A DNA stretch of 64,000 nt, taken from contig CAJOFY010000018.1 in NCBI GenBank assembly GCA_905233945.1, forward strand, positions 35,222-99,221. Direction: 5' to 3'. The DNA comes from an uncultured bacterium. GTDB lineage: Bacteria; UBP6; UBA1177. Under the pieces are notes generated by a model. The model saw nothing but the letters and a program-made list of their open reading frames with translations, did not search any database and was not told the origin of the DNA. Within the stretch, counting starts at the first letter, position 1. Each line of letters begins with the position of its first letter. Positions 7,562 through 16,909 of this stretch are shown here, piece by piece. A program made the position numbers and the translations under genes.

Positions 7562-8998
7562 ATGTTCAAGAAAATGCTTACACTGCTTATCGCAGTTCTT
7601 TTTGTCGTTCCTTTTATGGCAGCGGCAGACGATTTTGATGATGATTTCGGCGGTTTCGAGGATGAAGGAGAGGATTCCGAGTCCGAAGAAGAGGAAGAAG
7701 AAGCTCCGGCAAAGAAAAAATCCAAAGAGCAGTCCGAAAGTGACGCTGCAATGAAAGACCTTATGGGTGATCCAGATGAGGAAAAAGAGGAAGCGTCTGA
7801 AAAAAATAGCGAAGACGGCGCGGTTGAAGCTGCACCTGCTGAAGAAGGAAAAGCTGCTGCTGGCAAATCTTTCAAAGGCGTTAAACCGATCCTTCTCGTA
7901 AAAGGCGGTTTCACGGTTTTCGGTTCTTATAAGAGATGGAACGGGAGTGAATCCACGAAAAAAACTTCAAGCATGAGCTCGATGTTCGGCAGCCTTGACG
8001 AAGGAATCGTCGGTCTTGAATATCAGGGCAAACATGTCATTGCAAAGGGAACGCTCAATATCAGAACCAACTATGCTTTCATGGAAAATGGCGCTAATCC
8101 GCTTGCAAGAGTCAACTATCATTCGATTCAGAACGGTGCTGCAAATGCTCTTTATGAAGTTTACGGCGGCATTAAGTTCTTTGATGTTTTCATTAAAGCA
8201 GGTAAACTGATGCCTGAATACGGCCTTGTTGATTCATGGCAGAACCTCGGAATGGGTTTCACGACTCCGTATCTTACCAGAAGCCTTGTCGTAGTTGAAG
8301 GTTTCCTTCCTGAGACAGACGCAGGTCTTGCTCTCGGCTACAACGGCATAATCAAGAATGACCACAACGTTTTCCTCGGTCTTTCACTCGGAACCGGCGC
8401 AAACAACAGCGAATTCTGGGATTCAGACAGAACCATGGGACTTTACGGAAGAGTCGGTTACGGCTTTAAAGATTATGTAAAAGCTGCTTTCGCTTTCCAG
8501 TACAGAAAAGATCACCATATGGCTAAAGACCTTGACGCTGTCGGTATCGGCGTTCATCTTAATGTTTCAGCTAAAGGCTTCGAAATGCCGTTCACTTTTG
8601 ATTACAACATGATGAAGATGCTCAAGGGTGAAAATGCAATAAGAAAGAGCACGACTTCTCTTCTTATTTCTGCGGCTCCCGGCTACGCATACCACTTCAA
8701 CCACGAATGGATTGACAAAGTCGGTCTTGCATTGAGATACGACCTTGTTCAGGGTGTTTACCTTAATGGCGCTGAGCACTACCTCAACTGGAACAACTTC
8801 AAAAGCAATTCCATGATCATGAGGATCGGTGTTACTGCGAACTTCTTCACAAAAGAGCTTGCAGGAGTCCGCGGCATGGCTGGTCTTACGTTCCTTATGC
8901 AGCCGAAAAGCAAAGTTGATAAAAGCGGAACATATGACGGCAAAAAGTACGATTACGGCTTCACGACACTCGTTCTTCAGGCCGGTGCTGAGTTCTAA
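7562..8998 (+). CDS. Outer-membrane beta-barrel protein with acidic N-terminal region
   Basis: 478 residues; ATG at 7562 behind AGGAGGA. A Sec signal peptide (about 1-22, ending FMAAA) is followed by some 70 residues rich in Asp, Glu, Lys and Ala. From about residue 95 on, the sequence alternates polar and hydrophobic residues with many Gly and aromatics (GIVGLEYQGKHVIAKGTLNIR, YGRVGYGFKDYVKAAFAF) and ends GFTTLVLQAGAEF, a typical barrel end with a C-terminal aromatic. It is therefore probably a porin-like protein of the outer membrane. I cannot name the family or substrate. The 5' promoter and 3' terminator suggest a single-gene transcript. Confidence 0.7.
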   Translation: MFKKMLTLLIAVLFVVPFMAAADDFDDDFGGFEDEGEDSESEEEEEEAPAKKKSKEQSESDAAMKDLMGDPDEEKEEASEKNSEDGAVEAAPAEEGKAAAGKSFKGVKPILLVKGGFTVFGSYKRWNGSESTKKTSSMSSMFGSLDEGIVGLEYQGKHVIAKGTLNIRTNYAFMENGANPLARVNYHSIQNGAANALYEVYGGIKFFDVFIKAGKLMPEYGLVDSWQNLGMGFTTPYLTRSLVVVEGFLPETDAGLALGYNGIIKNDHNVFLGLSLGTGANNSEFWDSDRTMGLYGRVGYGFKDYVKAAFAFQYRKDHHMAKDLDAVGIGVHLNVSAKGFEMPFTFDYNMMKMLKGENAIRKSTTSLLISAAPGYAYHFNHEWIDKVGLALRYDLVQGVYLNGAEHYLNWNNFKSNSMIMRIGVTANFFTKELAGVRGMAGLTFLMQPKSKVDKSGTYDGKKYDYGFTTLVLQAGAEF

Positions 8999-9013
8999 GA
9001 TTTGTGTTTTTAA

Positions 9014-9038
9014 GGGGGCTTGAGCCCCCGTTTTTTTT
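9014..9038 (+). terminator. Rho-independent terminator
   Basis: Stem GGGGGC (9014-9019) with GCCCCC (9024-9029), loop TTGA, followed by G and an eight-T run at 9031-9038. It lies 15 bases after the stop of the outer-membrane protein gene. Confidence 0.92.
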
Positions 9039-9076
9039 ATTTTTTACTTTTCCGGTATGGAAAAATGGAGGATTTT

Positions 9077-9694
9077 ATGAAAAAATCGGTTCTTATTATG
9101 ATTGTTTTCGCAATGCTTTTTGCTTTTTCCGCAGTTTCGTGCGGTGAGAAAAAAACAGTAGACGAAAGAGCTCTGGTCAAAGAGCTTGTCGAAAAAGGCG
9201 AATACCAGCAGGCAAAGGCGAAACTCGTAACACTGAGAGGACAGTATCCGAATGATCAGGAACTGACGGAACTCAACAGACAGGTCGATGAGAAAATCGC
9301 CGAGAGTTTTTATCAGAAATACTGGGATGAAGCTGAGCAGAAAGGTGATCACAAGGCTTGGATCGAAGCCATGATCAGAATCAAGAAAGTCGAGAACATC
9401 AATAAGGAAATGGTAAACGGCTGGATCAAAAAAGCTGCTGAAAAATGTGTCGATGCAGGTGCAAAAAGCCTTAACGACGGAATGCTTCTCGCACTTCTGG
9501 ACCAGCTTGTTCAGCGTTATCAGGTTATAACGATGAACGACAGGCTCATGTATATCACGATGTTCGTAAAGGAAGGAAGATTCCCGCTTAAAGAGTGGCA
9601 GGACACTTTCACCACGAAATATCCGGAACTTATGGACGAGGAAACCGATAAATTCGTCGGCTGGCCGAGACCTGAAAAACCGGCATCGAAATAA
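9077..9694 (+). CDS. Hypothetical lipoprotein with TPR-like helices
   Basis: 205 residues from ATG 9077, which has GGAGG at 9067-9071. The signal peptide ends FSAVSC with the lipidated Cys at about 20. Residues about 32-80 (LVEKGEYQQAKAKLVTLRGQ, then a second helix pair) resemble one tetratricopeptide repeat, and the remainder is predicted helical and charged. It lies just after the terminator at 9014-9038; I see no good promoter in the short gap, so it may depend on read-through. Function unknown; such small TPR lipoproteins often serve as assembly factors at the outer membrane. Confidence 0.7.
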   Translation: MKKSVLIMIVFAMLFAFSAVSCGEKKTVDERALVKELVEKGEYQQAKAKLVTLRGQYPNDQELTELNRQVDEKIAESFYQKYWDEAEQKGDHKAWIEAMIRIKKVENINKEMVNGWIKKAAEKCVDAGAKSLNDGMLLALLDQLVQRYQVITMNDRLMYITMFVKEGRFPLKEWQDTFTTKYPELMDEETDKFVGWPRPEKPASK

Positions 9695-9900
9695 GCGCGT
9701 CACATTTTTTCTTATTTTTTCAAAATTTTTGTCTGAATCCTGAAATTTTTACAGCGTTGATTTGTTTGTATAATTGTGTTTTGTTTGCTTGTTGTGCGAT
9801 AAAGATGGATAAAAAATATAAAAATATATGCATTTAAATCTTTTCTTATTCGTTTTTATGTTTATAATCCTATGTTTCGGTTGTTTTTTACGGACTTGCG

Positions 9901-11511
9901 ATGTATAAGTATTTGTTCGGTGTTCTGCTTCTCGGAATAGTTGTTCTGGTTCATGAATTCGGTCACTTTATTGTAGCACGTCTCTGCGGAGTCAGGGTCG
10001 AAGTCTTTTCAATCGGTTTCGGTCATCCTATTTTTAAGAAAAAACACGGTGATACTGAATACAGGATTTCGCTTGTTCCGCTCGGCGGATATGTCAAAAT
10101 GCTCGGAGAATCTACTTCCGAAGAGTCCGAGGTCGCTGAAAACGAGATCCAATACTCTTTCAGCGCCAAAAAGTGGTGGCAGAAGGTGCTTATAGTCTGC
10201 GCAGGGCCGGTTTTCAACCTGATTTTTGCGTTTATAGTCCTCATTTTTGTCGCATTTTTCATGTTCGAAGCCCCTTCTTCCGTTCTTGAGTTTGTCTCTC
10301 CCGACGGTGCTGCTTACGCTGCGGGGATTTCGGATGGTGACAGAATAGTTGAGATGAACGGCGAGCCGGTCGCGGTGTGGGATGATATCCCGTCGGTCCT
10401 TGCCCCGGTTTCCGATACCGCAGGATGCGGCGAAGTAAGCGTTAAAGTCGAAAAAGCGCTAACAAAAGAGGTTAAGACTTACACTGTTCACCCGAAAACA
10501 GGTTCCTACACCGATATGTTCGGTGATGAAAAGCGGCGCTGCGAGCTCGGCGTGGTCAGATTTCCGCGCGGACCGAAAATATTCCTGCTCGGGGATTTTC
10601 CCGGACTTGAAAACGGTGACGTTGTTCTTTCTGTGGACGGAGAGAAGATTTCAAGATACTACGAGCTTGCCGAAAGAATCAGAAAACCGTTCGGAAAAAT
10701 GGTTGTTTTGCGCGGCGGGAATGAAGTCTCTGTCAATTTTCCGCAGGATATGCCGGAAAAACTTGAGATTGCATACGGCGGTCTTCTGGTTAAATCGGTT
10801 GAAAACGGCAGTTATTCCGAAAAAGTCGGCGTGAAAGAAGGCGATTTCATAATGGAACTGAACGATTCCGTAATTACCGCTCCTTTCCAGTTTTATTCGG
10901 TTATCGGGAAACTCAAGGAAGGAGACAGTGTGAAACTGACCTTTGTCCGCGGTGGAGTCCGTCAGAACATAGAGTTTACGGTTTCTTTCGACGAAAGTGA
11001 AAACGAGATGACGGGGCTTAGAGACAAAAGACTGAACTGGGGAGCGTATTTTGATTATGACAGCGAAATTCCTGAAATTTACGCCCGTCGGAACAACCTG
11101 CTGACTTTCCCCGTGAGATACGCAGCGAAAGAGATGTCTGACATTGTTGTCTCGACTTTCAAAGGGCTTGCCTACATGATCAGCGGAAAACTTTCGTCAA
11201 AAGGGCTCGGCGGGCCGATTATGATTTTCGATATCTCGAAGCGTGCCGCCGACGCCGGTATCCGCTATTTTCTGGCGATAATGGCTATGATAAGCATAAA
11301 TTTAGGCCTTATCAATCTGTTTCCGATTCCCGTTCTTGACGGCGGATATGTCGTGATTTATACGCTCGAAGGAGTGATCGGGCGCACAATTCCGGCTAAA
11401 ATCAAGGAGAAGGCGCTTATGGCCGGCTTGTTTCTGCTCTGCGGGTTGATGGTTTTTGCGGTTTTCAACGATTTTATGAGATATATTCCGAAGATTTTTA
11501 ACCATGGCTGA
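9901..11511 (+). CDS. rseP: RseP-type site-2 intramembrane zinc protease
   Basis: 536 residues, longer than the usual 420-460. The zinc motif HEFGH is at residues 18-22 in the first membrane helix, and the second metal site NLFPIPVLDGG is near residue 479 in a C-terminal helix. The periplasmic part holds a clear PDZ (about 125-200) and two further PDZ-like segments (about 215-275 and 290-360), one more than typical RseP, which explains the extra length. The family cleaves membrane-bound anti-sigma factors and clears signal peptides. Two TATAAT-like hexamers (9769-9774, 9863-9868) lie upstream without convincing -35 boxes. Twenty bases downstream the tol operon begins, perhaps on the same transcript. 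Confidence 0.95.
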   Translation: MYKYLFGVLLLGIVVLVHEFGHFIVARLCGVRVEVFSIGFGHPIFKKKHGDTEYRISLVPLGGYVKMLGESTSEESEVAENEIQYSFSAKKWWQKVLIVCAGPVFNLIFAFIVLIFVAFFMFEAPSSVLEFVSPDGAAYAAGISDGDRIVEMNGEPVAVWDDIPSVLAPVSDTAGCGEVSVKVEKALTKEVKTYTVHPKTGSYTDMFGDEKRRCELGVVRFPRGPKIFLLGDFPGLENGDVVLSVDGEKISRYYELAERIRKPFGKMVVLRGGNEVSVNFPQDMPEKLEIAYGGLLVKSVENGSYSEKVGVKEGDFIMELNDSVITAPFQFYSVIGKLKEGDSVKLTFVRGGVRQNIEFTVSFDESENEMTGLRDKRLNWGAYFDYDSEIPEIYARRNNLLTFPVRYAAKEMSDIVVSTFKGLAYMISGKLSSKGLGGPIMIFDISKRAADAGIRYFLAIMAMISINLGLINLFPIPVLDGGYVVIYTLEGVIGRTIPAKIKEKALMAGLFLLCGLMVFAVFNDFMRYIPKIFNHG

Positions 11512-11531
11512 TTTGTTTTTGGAGGTTTTTG

Positions 11532-12254
11532 ATGATTATCAATCTTAGTGTTGCGGCAAATTCTTTGACGGCGGGGCTTCAGCTTGCCGAAACGGTGAAA
11601 AACTCTTCCCTGCTTGTAAATATTATGCTTTTTGCCCTTATTCTTGCAAGTGTCATTTCGCTTGCGATAATCGCCGTAAAGTTTGTCCAATACAGGCAGG
11701 CGGCCATAGAAACAGCCCAGTTTGTAGATATTTTCTGGAAAAACAAGGAGGCGCAGGATGTCGCCGCAAAGACGGCTACTTTGACAAAATCACCTGTCTC
11801 CGCTGTGTTTGCGGCAGGTTTCGTTGAATTTAAAGATACTAAGGAATCATGGGAGGACAAGGGCATTGTCGTTATCGGCAGTAAAGTCGATGATCTCGCT
11901 GCGAATGTCGAAAGGGCGATGCGCCGTGAAATCCATGTCAGAACCCAGCTCCTTGAAAACGGTCTTTCTTTTCTGGCGACAACCGCGACCGCTTCGCCTT
12001 TCATCGGCCTTTTCGGAACGGTTTACGGTATTATGAACGCATTCCAGGAAATCGGAAAAACGGGCAGTGCGACACTCGGTTCGATCGCGCCGCATCTTTC
12101 CGACGCCCTTGTTACGACTGCATTCGGCCTTATCGCGGCAATTCCGGCATCGGTCGCTTTCAACTACTTCAACGCACGTCTTCAGAAGTTTGAGAACGAA
12201 TCGATGAATATTGCCGCCGATTTCATCAATCAGATCAAGAGGAGCAACGTCTGA
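11532..12254 (+). CDS. tolQ: TolQ/ExbB proton-channel protein
   Basis: 240 residues; ATG at 11532 with GGAGG at 11521-11525. Three membrane helices are visible: near residues 25-47, about 150-172 (ATASPFIGLFGTVYGIMNAF) and about 188-210 (VTTAFGLIAAIPASVAFNYF). The last two form the MotA/TolQ/ExbB proton channel. With TolR it uses proton-motive force to drive the Tol-Pal system during outer-membrane constriction. Its stop overlaps the tolR start by one base. ExbB of a TonB system is the alternative name, but the tolB and pal genes downstream decide for TolQ. Confidence 0.93.
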   Translation: MIINLSVAANSLTAGLQLAETVKNSSLLVNIMLFALILASVISLAIIAVKFVQYRQAAIETAQFVDIFWKNKEAQDVAAKTATLTKSPVSAVFAAGFVEFKDTKESWEDKGIVVIGSKVDDLAANVERAMRREIHVRTQLLENGLSFLATTATASPFIGLFGTVYGIMNAFQEIGKTGSATLGSIAPHLSDALVTTAFGLIAAIPASVAFNYFNARLQKFENESMNIAADFINQIKRSNV

Positions 12255-12691
12255 TGGCAAATTACGGAATGGAGGAACCGCGGAAAAGGAACGTCCGCGC
12301 CGAGATGAACATCACTCCGATGGTTGACATTGTTTTTACTCTTTTGATAATTTTTATGGTTGCGGCACCGCTCATTGAACAGGGAGTTGACCTCGATCTG
12401 CCGCAGACCGAGACTGTTCCGATAGAAAGCCCGAAAGACAAGTTCATTGTCCGTGTTTTCAGCGGAAAAAAAGAGACCGACAACCAGATTTTTATCGACA
12501 AAACAGAAGTTCCTATCAAAGATCTTGAAGTCAAGCTCAAAACAAACGCGCTTCTTCAGGAGAAAAAGGAGATATACCTTCATGCCAGCCGCGATCTTTC
12601 GTACGGTTATATTGTCAGAATAATGGCGATAATGAAAAAAGCCGGCGTGAACAATATAAACCTTGTGACTGAACCTTTGGAGAAGGAGTAG
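12254..12691 (+). CDS. tolR: TolR/ExbD biopolymer transport protein
   Basis: 145 residues, the usual size. A short cytoplasmic N-terminus is followed by one membrane helix with the essential aspartate in the context NITPMVDIVFTLLIIFMV (Asp at about residue 25), then a periplasmic ExbD domain ending LVTEPLEKE. It pairs with TolQ as the force-generating stator. The start codon overlaps the tolQ stop (TGATG), a sign of translational coupling. Confidence 0.94.
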   Translation: MANYGMEEPRKRNVRAEMNITPMVDIVFTLLIIFMVAAPLIEQGVDLDLPQTETVPIESPKDKFIVRVFSGKKETDNQIFIDKTEVPIKDLEVKLKTNALLQEKKEIYLHASRDLSYGYIVRIMAIMKKAGVNNINLVTEPLEKE

Positions 12692-12697
12692 AAGGGA

Positions 12698-13549
12698 ATG
12701 GCTAGTAATGTACGTAACGGTTCATTTATTTTCGGAAAAAATTCGGGGGGAGTGAGCCGGAAATTTTTCTTAGGATGCTCTTTCGGTTCGCTGGTCATCC
12801 ATATTCTCGTGCTGATTTTCTTTGCAAGCGGTCTGTGGTTCACGCAAAGCCGCAGAATCGAATTCGAGAGTGTCCAGGCGAAGCTCGTGAAGCTGGGCGA
12901 AGAGCGTGACAAGAAACTGCTTCCGCGCATAACGCAGCCGAAACCGGCACCGAAATCAGAGAAAAAAGACCCAAAGCCTGAGCCTAAAAAAGAGGAGAAA
13001 GTCGTCGAAAAGCCTAAACAAAAACCTGACGGCAAGGCTAACTCGCTGAAGCCAAAGGAAGAGCCGAAAAAAGCCGAGAAGCCTAAGAAAGATGAAAAGC
13101 CGAAGGAAGAAAAGAAAAAGCCTTCCTCTCTTGACGAGCTTATTGCCGGCGATGTTATGGAGAAAATCAAACGCGATGCCCGTGCCGAAGAGAGCAAGGA
13201 AGGGGCGAAGGACGGTGTCGAGGACGGTGATGTCACTGATCCGGCTCTCGCTCTGAAAGCGAATATGTATGCCCGTCAGATCAGCAGGAAAATCAAGGAA
13301 AACTGGAATATTCCGAGCATAATCTCTGCTGACGAGCGCAAAAAGCTGATGACAAAAATTTATTTTAAAATAACTTTCGGAGGTGAAGTTTACGATATAA
13401 AAATCAGAAATTCATCAGGAAAGTCCGTTTATGACAGTTCGGTAATCGAAGCGGTAAGAAAAACTGCAAAGCTTCCTTTGCCCGAAGATAAGAATTTGAA
13501 GAAACTTGTTTTAAAGGAGGGGTTTGAATGTCCGTTCACTTCAGATTGA
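12698..13549 (+). CDS. tolA: TolA/TonB-like energy transducer
   Basis: 283 residues. One N-terminal membrane helix (about 28-48, SLVIHILVLIFFASGLWF), a long Pro/Lys/Glu-rich rod with PKPEPKKEEK-type repeats (about 75-145), and a C-terminal TonB/TolA domain (about 190-283) with LKANMYARQISRKIKENWN and VYDSSVIEAVRKTAKLPLP. It links the TolQR motor in the inner membrane to TolB/Pal at the outer membrane. Its position between tolR and tolB supports TolA rather than TonB. The last 22 bases overlap tolB. Confidence 0.88.
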   Translation: MASNVRNGSFIFGKNSGGVSRKFFLGCSFGSLVIHILVLIFFASGLWFTQSRRIEFESVQAKLVKLGEERDKKLLPRITQPKPAPKSEKKDPKPEPKKEEKVVEKPKQKPDGKANSLKPKEEPKKAEKPKKDEKPKEEKKKPSSLDELIAGDVMEKIKRDARAEESKEGAKDGVEDGDVTDPALALKANMYARQISRKIKENWNIPSIISADERKKLMTKIYFKITFGGEVYDIKIRNSSGKSVYDSSVIEAVRKTAKLPLPEDKNLKKLVLKEGFECPFTSD

Positions 13550-14829
13550 TCGCCGCTCTGACGGTGATTTTCGCTTTTTTTAATCTTTTTGCCCAGCTTC
13601 AGGTCGAGGTAAAAGACGGTGCTGTAGCTGACTACAAAATGGCGGTTTCCCCGCTTGCCGTTCTTGGCGGAGCCGATGCCGGACTCTCTTCCGAAATAAC
13701 CGGTTCTATTGAGAAAGTTCTTGATATCACAGGTTATTTTAAGGTTCTGGACAAAGACTCGTTCCTCGAGAAACCTGAAGTCGCGTTCAACAAAGTCGAT
13801 TTCAAGTCATGGCTCAATGTCGGTGCGAACGGCCTTATCAAGGGATCGATCAAAGGCAAGGATGATGTCGAACTGGAACTTGTGTTCTACGAGGTCGCTG
13901 GCGGAAAGGAGCGCCTTCACAAAAAATATTCGACAAAGGCCGGTATGGCGAAAAAGGCTGCATACCGCTTTGTGGCGGAAGTCATCAAAATTCTTACCGG
14001 AGAAGAGATGAACTTCATGTTCTCTAAAATCGCCTTCATTGAAAAAACAGGTGACAAATACAATCTTGTAGTTACGAATTTTGACGGAAGCAACAAAAAG
14101 GTTCTTGTTTCGACGACGGCGACGGTTCTTCTTCCCGAGTGGTCGGCTGACGGAAGCAAGATCTATTACACAAGCCACGAAAAGAACAATCCGAATCTCT
14201 ACTCGATAGACCTGAAGACGACGAGGATCAAAACTGTTTCGGCTTACGACGGTCTCAATGTATCGCCGAGTGCGTATCCGGACAACAAAACGATAGCGCT
14301 CTGTCTTTCCAAGGACGGAAATTCGGAACTTTATTCGCTTGATACGACGACAAACGAGCTGAGAAGACTGACAACCAATGCCGAAACGGACACCGCTCCC
14401 AGTGTAAGTCCGGACGGCAAGGAGATTGTCTTTGTTTCGAACAGATCTGGAAATCCGCAGATCTACAGAATGTCTCTGGCAGATCTGAGTAAAGTCGAAA
14501 GACTTACCGAGCAGGGAAACTACAACCAGGATCCGGAATACAGCCCCGACGGCAAGAAAGTCGCTTTCAGCGGCCGCGACGAGAAGTATCAGTTCGATCT
14601 TTTTATTATCGATCTGGCTACAAGAAGCATTGAGAGAATAACCCAGAACCAGGGCAAGAACGAGTCTCCGACTTTTTCTCCCGACAGCAAGGTTATCGGT
14701 TTTTCGTCGAACAGAAGCGGCAAAGGAAAACTTTTCCTTTCCAATGTCAGCGGCACGAAACAGATTGCTGTTTATTCGGGTGAAGGCGAAGTTATGATGC
14801 CTTCATGGTCTCCGGCTGAAACTAATTAA
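13528..14829 (+). CDS. tolB: TolB, periplasmic beta-propeller
   Basis: 433 residues. Signal peptide about 1-21 ([12 protein letters not shown]). The N-terminal TolB_N domain (about 25-150) contains [10 protein letters not shown] and the Lys/Gly segment of the family. From about 190 on, WD40-like PD40 repeats are plain: [60 protein letters not shown], then SWSPAETN. TolB sits in the periplasm and contacts Pal and TolA. It overlaps tolA by 22 bases, so translation is probably coupled. Confidence 0.96.
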   Translation: MSVHFRLIAALTVIFAFFNLFAQLQVEVKDGAVADYKMAVSPLAVLGGADAGLSSEITGSIEKVLDITGYFKVLDKDSFLEKPEVAFNKVDFKSWLNVGANGLIKGSIKGKDDVELELVFYEVAGGKERLHKKYSTKAGMAKKAAYRFVAEVIKILTGEEMNFMFSKIAFIEKTGDKYNLVVTNFDGSNKKVLVSTTATVLLPEWSADGSKIYYTSHEKNNPNLYSIDLKTTRIKTVSAYDGLNVSPSAYPDNKTIALCLSKDGNSELYSLDTTTNELRRLTTNAETDTAPSVSPDGKEIVFVSNRSGNPQIYRMSLADLSKVERLTEQGNYNQDPEYSPDGKKVAFSGRDEKYQFDLFIIDLATRSIERITQNQGKNESPTFSPDSKVIGFSSNRSGKGKLFLSNVSGTKQIAVYSGEGEVMMPSWSPAETN

Positions 14830-14843
14830 GAGAGGTGAGAGAT

Positions 14844-15593
14844 ATGAAACAGATTTTCAATTTTTGCGCAGTCGCGGTTTTTGTTTTCACGATGGTTTGT
14901 TCCTGCGCCGGTAATCCGCCGAAAGATGAAAGAGAAGCTGCTGAAAGTGCTTTTAAAGATGTCGAGGCGGCCAAAGACTGTGCCAGGGAGGACTATCTTG
15001 CGGCAGAAGAGCTTCTGAATCAGGCCCGCGAAGAGATCAACAATAAAAATTACGACAAAGCCAAGGAACTTTTCAATATGGTCAAGGAGAAGAGCGACGC
15101 GATTGCCAAATACTACCGCGAGCATCCGGACGAGTGCATGAAGAAGAAAAATGACGAAACCGGTGAAAACGGAGGCAACGGGGAAGACGGTGATATTAAG
15201 GAGTCTGACGTCACTTCTTCCGAAGCGGTCGATCCGGCGGCGGATCCAAAAAATCCGGACATGGATTTCCAGGTCGTTCACTTCGAATATAACCAGTATG
15301 CAGTTCTTGAAGAAGATCTCCCGAAAATAGACATTATGGCCCAGTGGATGATGAATTTCCCCGAGAGAGTTGTCAGAATCGAAGGTCATGCCGATGAACG
15401 CGGCAGCAACGACTACAACCTTTCACTCGGCGAGAAGAGGGCTGCGGAAGTAAAAAACAAACTTATCCAGGCAGGCATCGATTCTGCGAGGATCAAAATC
15501 GTATCCTACGGCGAGGAACGTCCGGTAGATCCTGCTTCAAACGAAGAAGCGTGGTTCAAAAACAGAAGAGCTGAGTTCAAACACGAAAATTAG
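14844..15593 (+). CDS. pal: Pal, peptidoglycan-associated lipoprotein
   Basis: 249 residues, longer than classic Pal (about 170). ATG 14844 has AGAGGTGAG upstream; the in-frame GTG at 14835 is less likely. Lipobox VCSC gives the lipidated Cys at about 21. Residues about 30-110 are helical, with a TPR-like hairpin ([20 protein letters not shown]). An acidic Gly/Asn linker precedes the OmpA domain (about 145-249) with [13 protein letters not shown], then [20 protein letters not shown] and the closing [10 protein letters not shown], which carry the meso-DAP-binding Asp and Arg. It anchors the outer membrane to peptidoglycan and ends the tol operon. Confidence 0.95.
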   Translation: MKQIFNFCAVAVFVFTMVCSCAGNPPKDEREAAESAFKDVEAAKDCAREDYLAAEELLNQAREEINNKNYDKAKELFNMVKEKSDAIAKYYREHPDECMKKKNDETGENGGNGEDGDIKESDVTSSEAVDPAADPKNPDMDFQVVHFEYNQYAVLEEDLPKIDIMAQWMMNFPERVVRIEGHADERGSNDYNLSLGEKRAAEVKNKLIQAGIDSARIKIVSYGEERPVDPASNEEAWFKNRRAEFKHEN

Positions 15594-15642
15594 TTCATCT
15601 GCCGCCGCATTTTTTGAACGGTATCCCGATATTCAGATATGC

Positions 15643-15676
15643 CGACATCACGACTACGGCGGTGTCGAAATTTTTC
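15643..15676 (+). terminator. Possible terminator of the tol-pal operon
   Basis: CGACATC (15643-15649) can pair with GGTGTCG (15661-15667, one G-T pair) around an 11-base loop, followed by AAATTTTTCC. The T run is short, so this is weak. Confidence 0.3.
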
Positions 15677-15685
15677 CCCGAATAG

Positions 15686-15713
15686 TTGAAATTTTTCCTT
15701 GTTTTAATAAAAT
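15686..15713 (+). promoter_or_regulatory. Promoter of the Cys-rich lipoprotein gene
   Basis: TTGAAA (15686-15691) and TAAAAT (15708-15713) with a 16-base spacer, 29 bases before the ATG at 15743. Confidence 0.65.
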
Positions 15714-15742
15714 ATCAGGTCTAAGTTTTTTAGGAGTGAAAA

Positions 15743-16882
15743 ATGAAGGAAAAGTTATTGTTTTTGTTGCTTGTTTCGGTTATTTCCGTTGTTCTTGCAG
15801 TTTCATGTTCAGACGAAGAATCGGAGGATACCGGACAGGCAAACGTAAAATGCAACTCAAATATGGACTGCGGCAGGGATTCATACTGCGATCTGGAAAA
15901 TCCCAAGCAGGATGCTGATCTCGGAATGCTTGTATATTACTGCAAAAAAAGACAGCTCTGCGCGACTCAGGCCGATTGTCCGATTAACTGGAAGTGCAAA
16001 GTCAGCGAAGGTTTCTGCATAACCACCAAGGAAGCGGACGGTATTCTGTGCAAATCCAACGATGACTGTCAGGATCCGGCTTTCCCGGTATGCAATCTGG
16101 CAACGGGTGAATGCGAAACGCCAGACGGCGGCGGTCAGGGCGGAGAATCCGAACTTCCGGACAGTGTGGAAGACGAAGATTCCGATCCGGGCACAAACGA
16201 TTCCGAACCGGAGGACAGCGACAGCGGGAAGCCGGACGAGGATAACAGCTCGACGCCTGAACAGAACGATAACGATAACGACAAGGATACCGATACCGAC
16301 GATGAGGACTCTTCGACTCCCAGTGTAGGCGAGGTCATCATGAGTGACGGTTTTGAAAGTGAGGAACCTGCATGGACCATAGTTCCGAAAAATTCCGAAG
16401 CTCCGTGCTGGGAAATCGGTGCTCCGTCAGGCGGTCCGGAAGAGGCTCACGGCGGTTCGAATGTCGCTTCGCCGATGCTGGCCGGCAGCTATGCGCAGAA
16501 CTGCAATGACCTTCTTCAATACAATACTGCGGTTTCAATTCCTTCGACGGGAAACCCTGAAATTTCTTTCTATGCATGGGTCGATCTGAACGGAAGCGGC
16601 TATGTGCCGACCGATTATGTGGAAGTTCTTATCAAACAGGAAGGCAAGATGTGGGAGGAGACGACAGGGCTTTATCTTTCAGCTGATACCCCGTCGCTTC
16701 TTTCGGCTCTTGACAATTCGAGGACGAAGATCACCAAGGTGCTCGGAACAAAATATTATAAATTCACCGGCGATCTTTCGACTTATAAAGGGCAGACCAT
16801 TGAACTTGGATTCCGTTTCACAAGCGACGATTCCGATGAAGGAGAGGGATTTTTCCTCGATGACATCGAGATCGCCCATTGA
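15743..16882 (+). CDS. Secreted Cys-rich lipoprotein with C-terminal jelly-roll-like domain
   Basis: 379 residues. The signal peptide ends LAVSC (lipidated Cys about 22). Residues about 35-130 hold around a dozen cysteines in a C-x5-D-C-style spacing (CNSNMDCGRDSYCD, CATQADCPINWKC, CKSNDDCQDPAFPVC), as in Dickkopf/EGF-like extracellular modules of myxobacterial lipoproteins. An Asp/Asn/Ser/Thr linker (about 140-205) resembles type 3 calcium-binding stretches. The C-terminal domain (about 210-379) has GFESEEPAWTIV and ends GEGFFLDDIEIAH, the hallmark of MAM or 'immune inhibitor A' type beta-sandwiches. It is likely displayed on the surface; no enzyme motif is seen. Confidence 0.75.
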   Translation: MKEKLLFLLLVSVISVVLAVSCSDEESEDTGQANVKCNSNMDCGRDSYCDLENPKQDADLGMLVYYCKKRQLCATQADCPINWKCKVSEGFCITTKEADGILCKSNDDCQDPAFPVCNLATGECETPDGGGQGGESELPDSVEDEDSDPGTNDSEPEDSDSGKPDEDNSSTPEQNDNDNDKDTDTDDEDSSTPSVGEVIMSDGFESEEPAWTIVPKNSEAPCWEIGAPSGGPEEAHGGSNVASPMLAGSYAQNCNDLLQYNTAVSIPSTGNPEISFYAWVDLNGSGYVPTDYVEVLIKQEGKMWEETTGLYLSADTPSLLSALDNSRTKITKVLGTKYYKFTGDLSTYKGQTIELGFRFTSDDSDEGEGFFLDDIEIAH

Positions 16883-16909
16883 TTCAAATAATATGCATGA
16901 GAGGCTGTT

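Noticed and set aside
12607..13236. Ser/Phe-rich minus-strand frame opposite tolA
   Set aside because: Complement of the Pro/Lys/Glu rod of tolA; no start signals.
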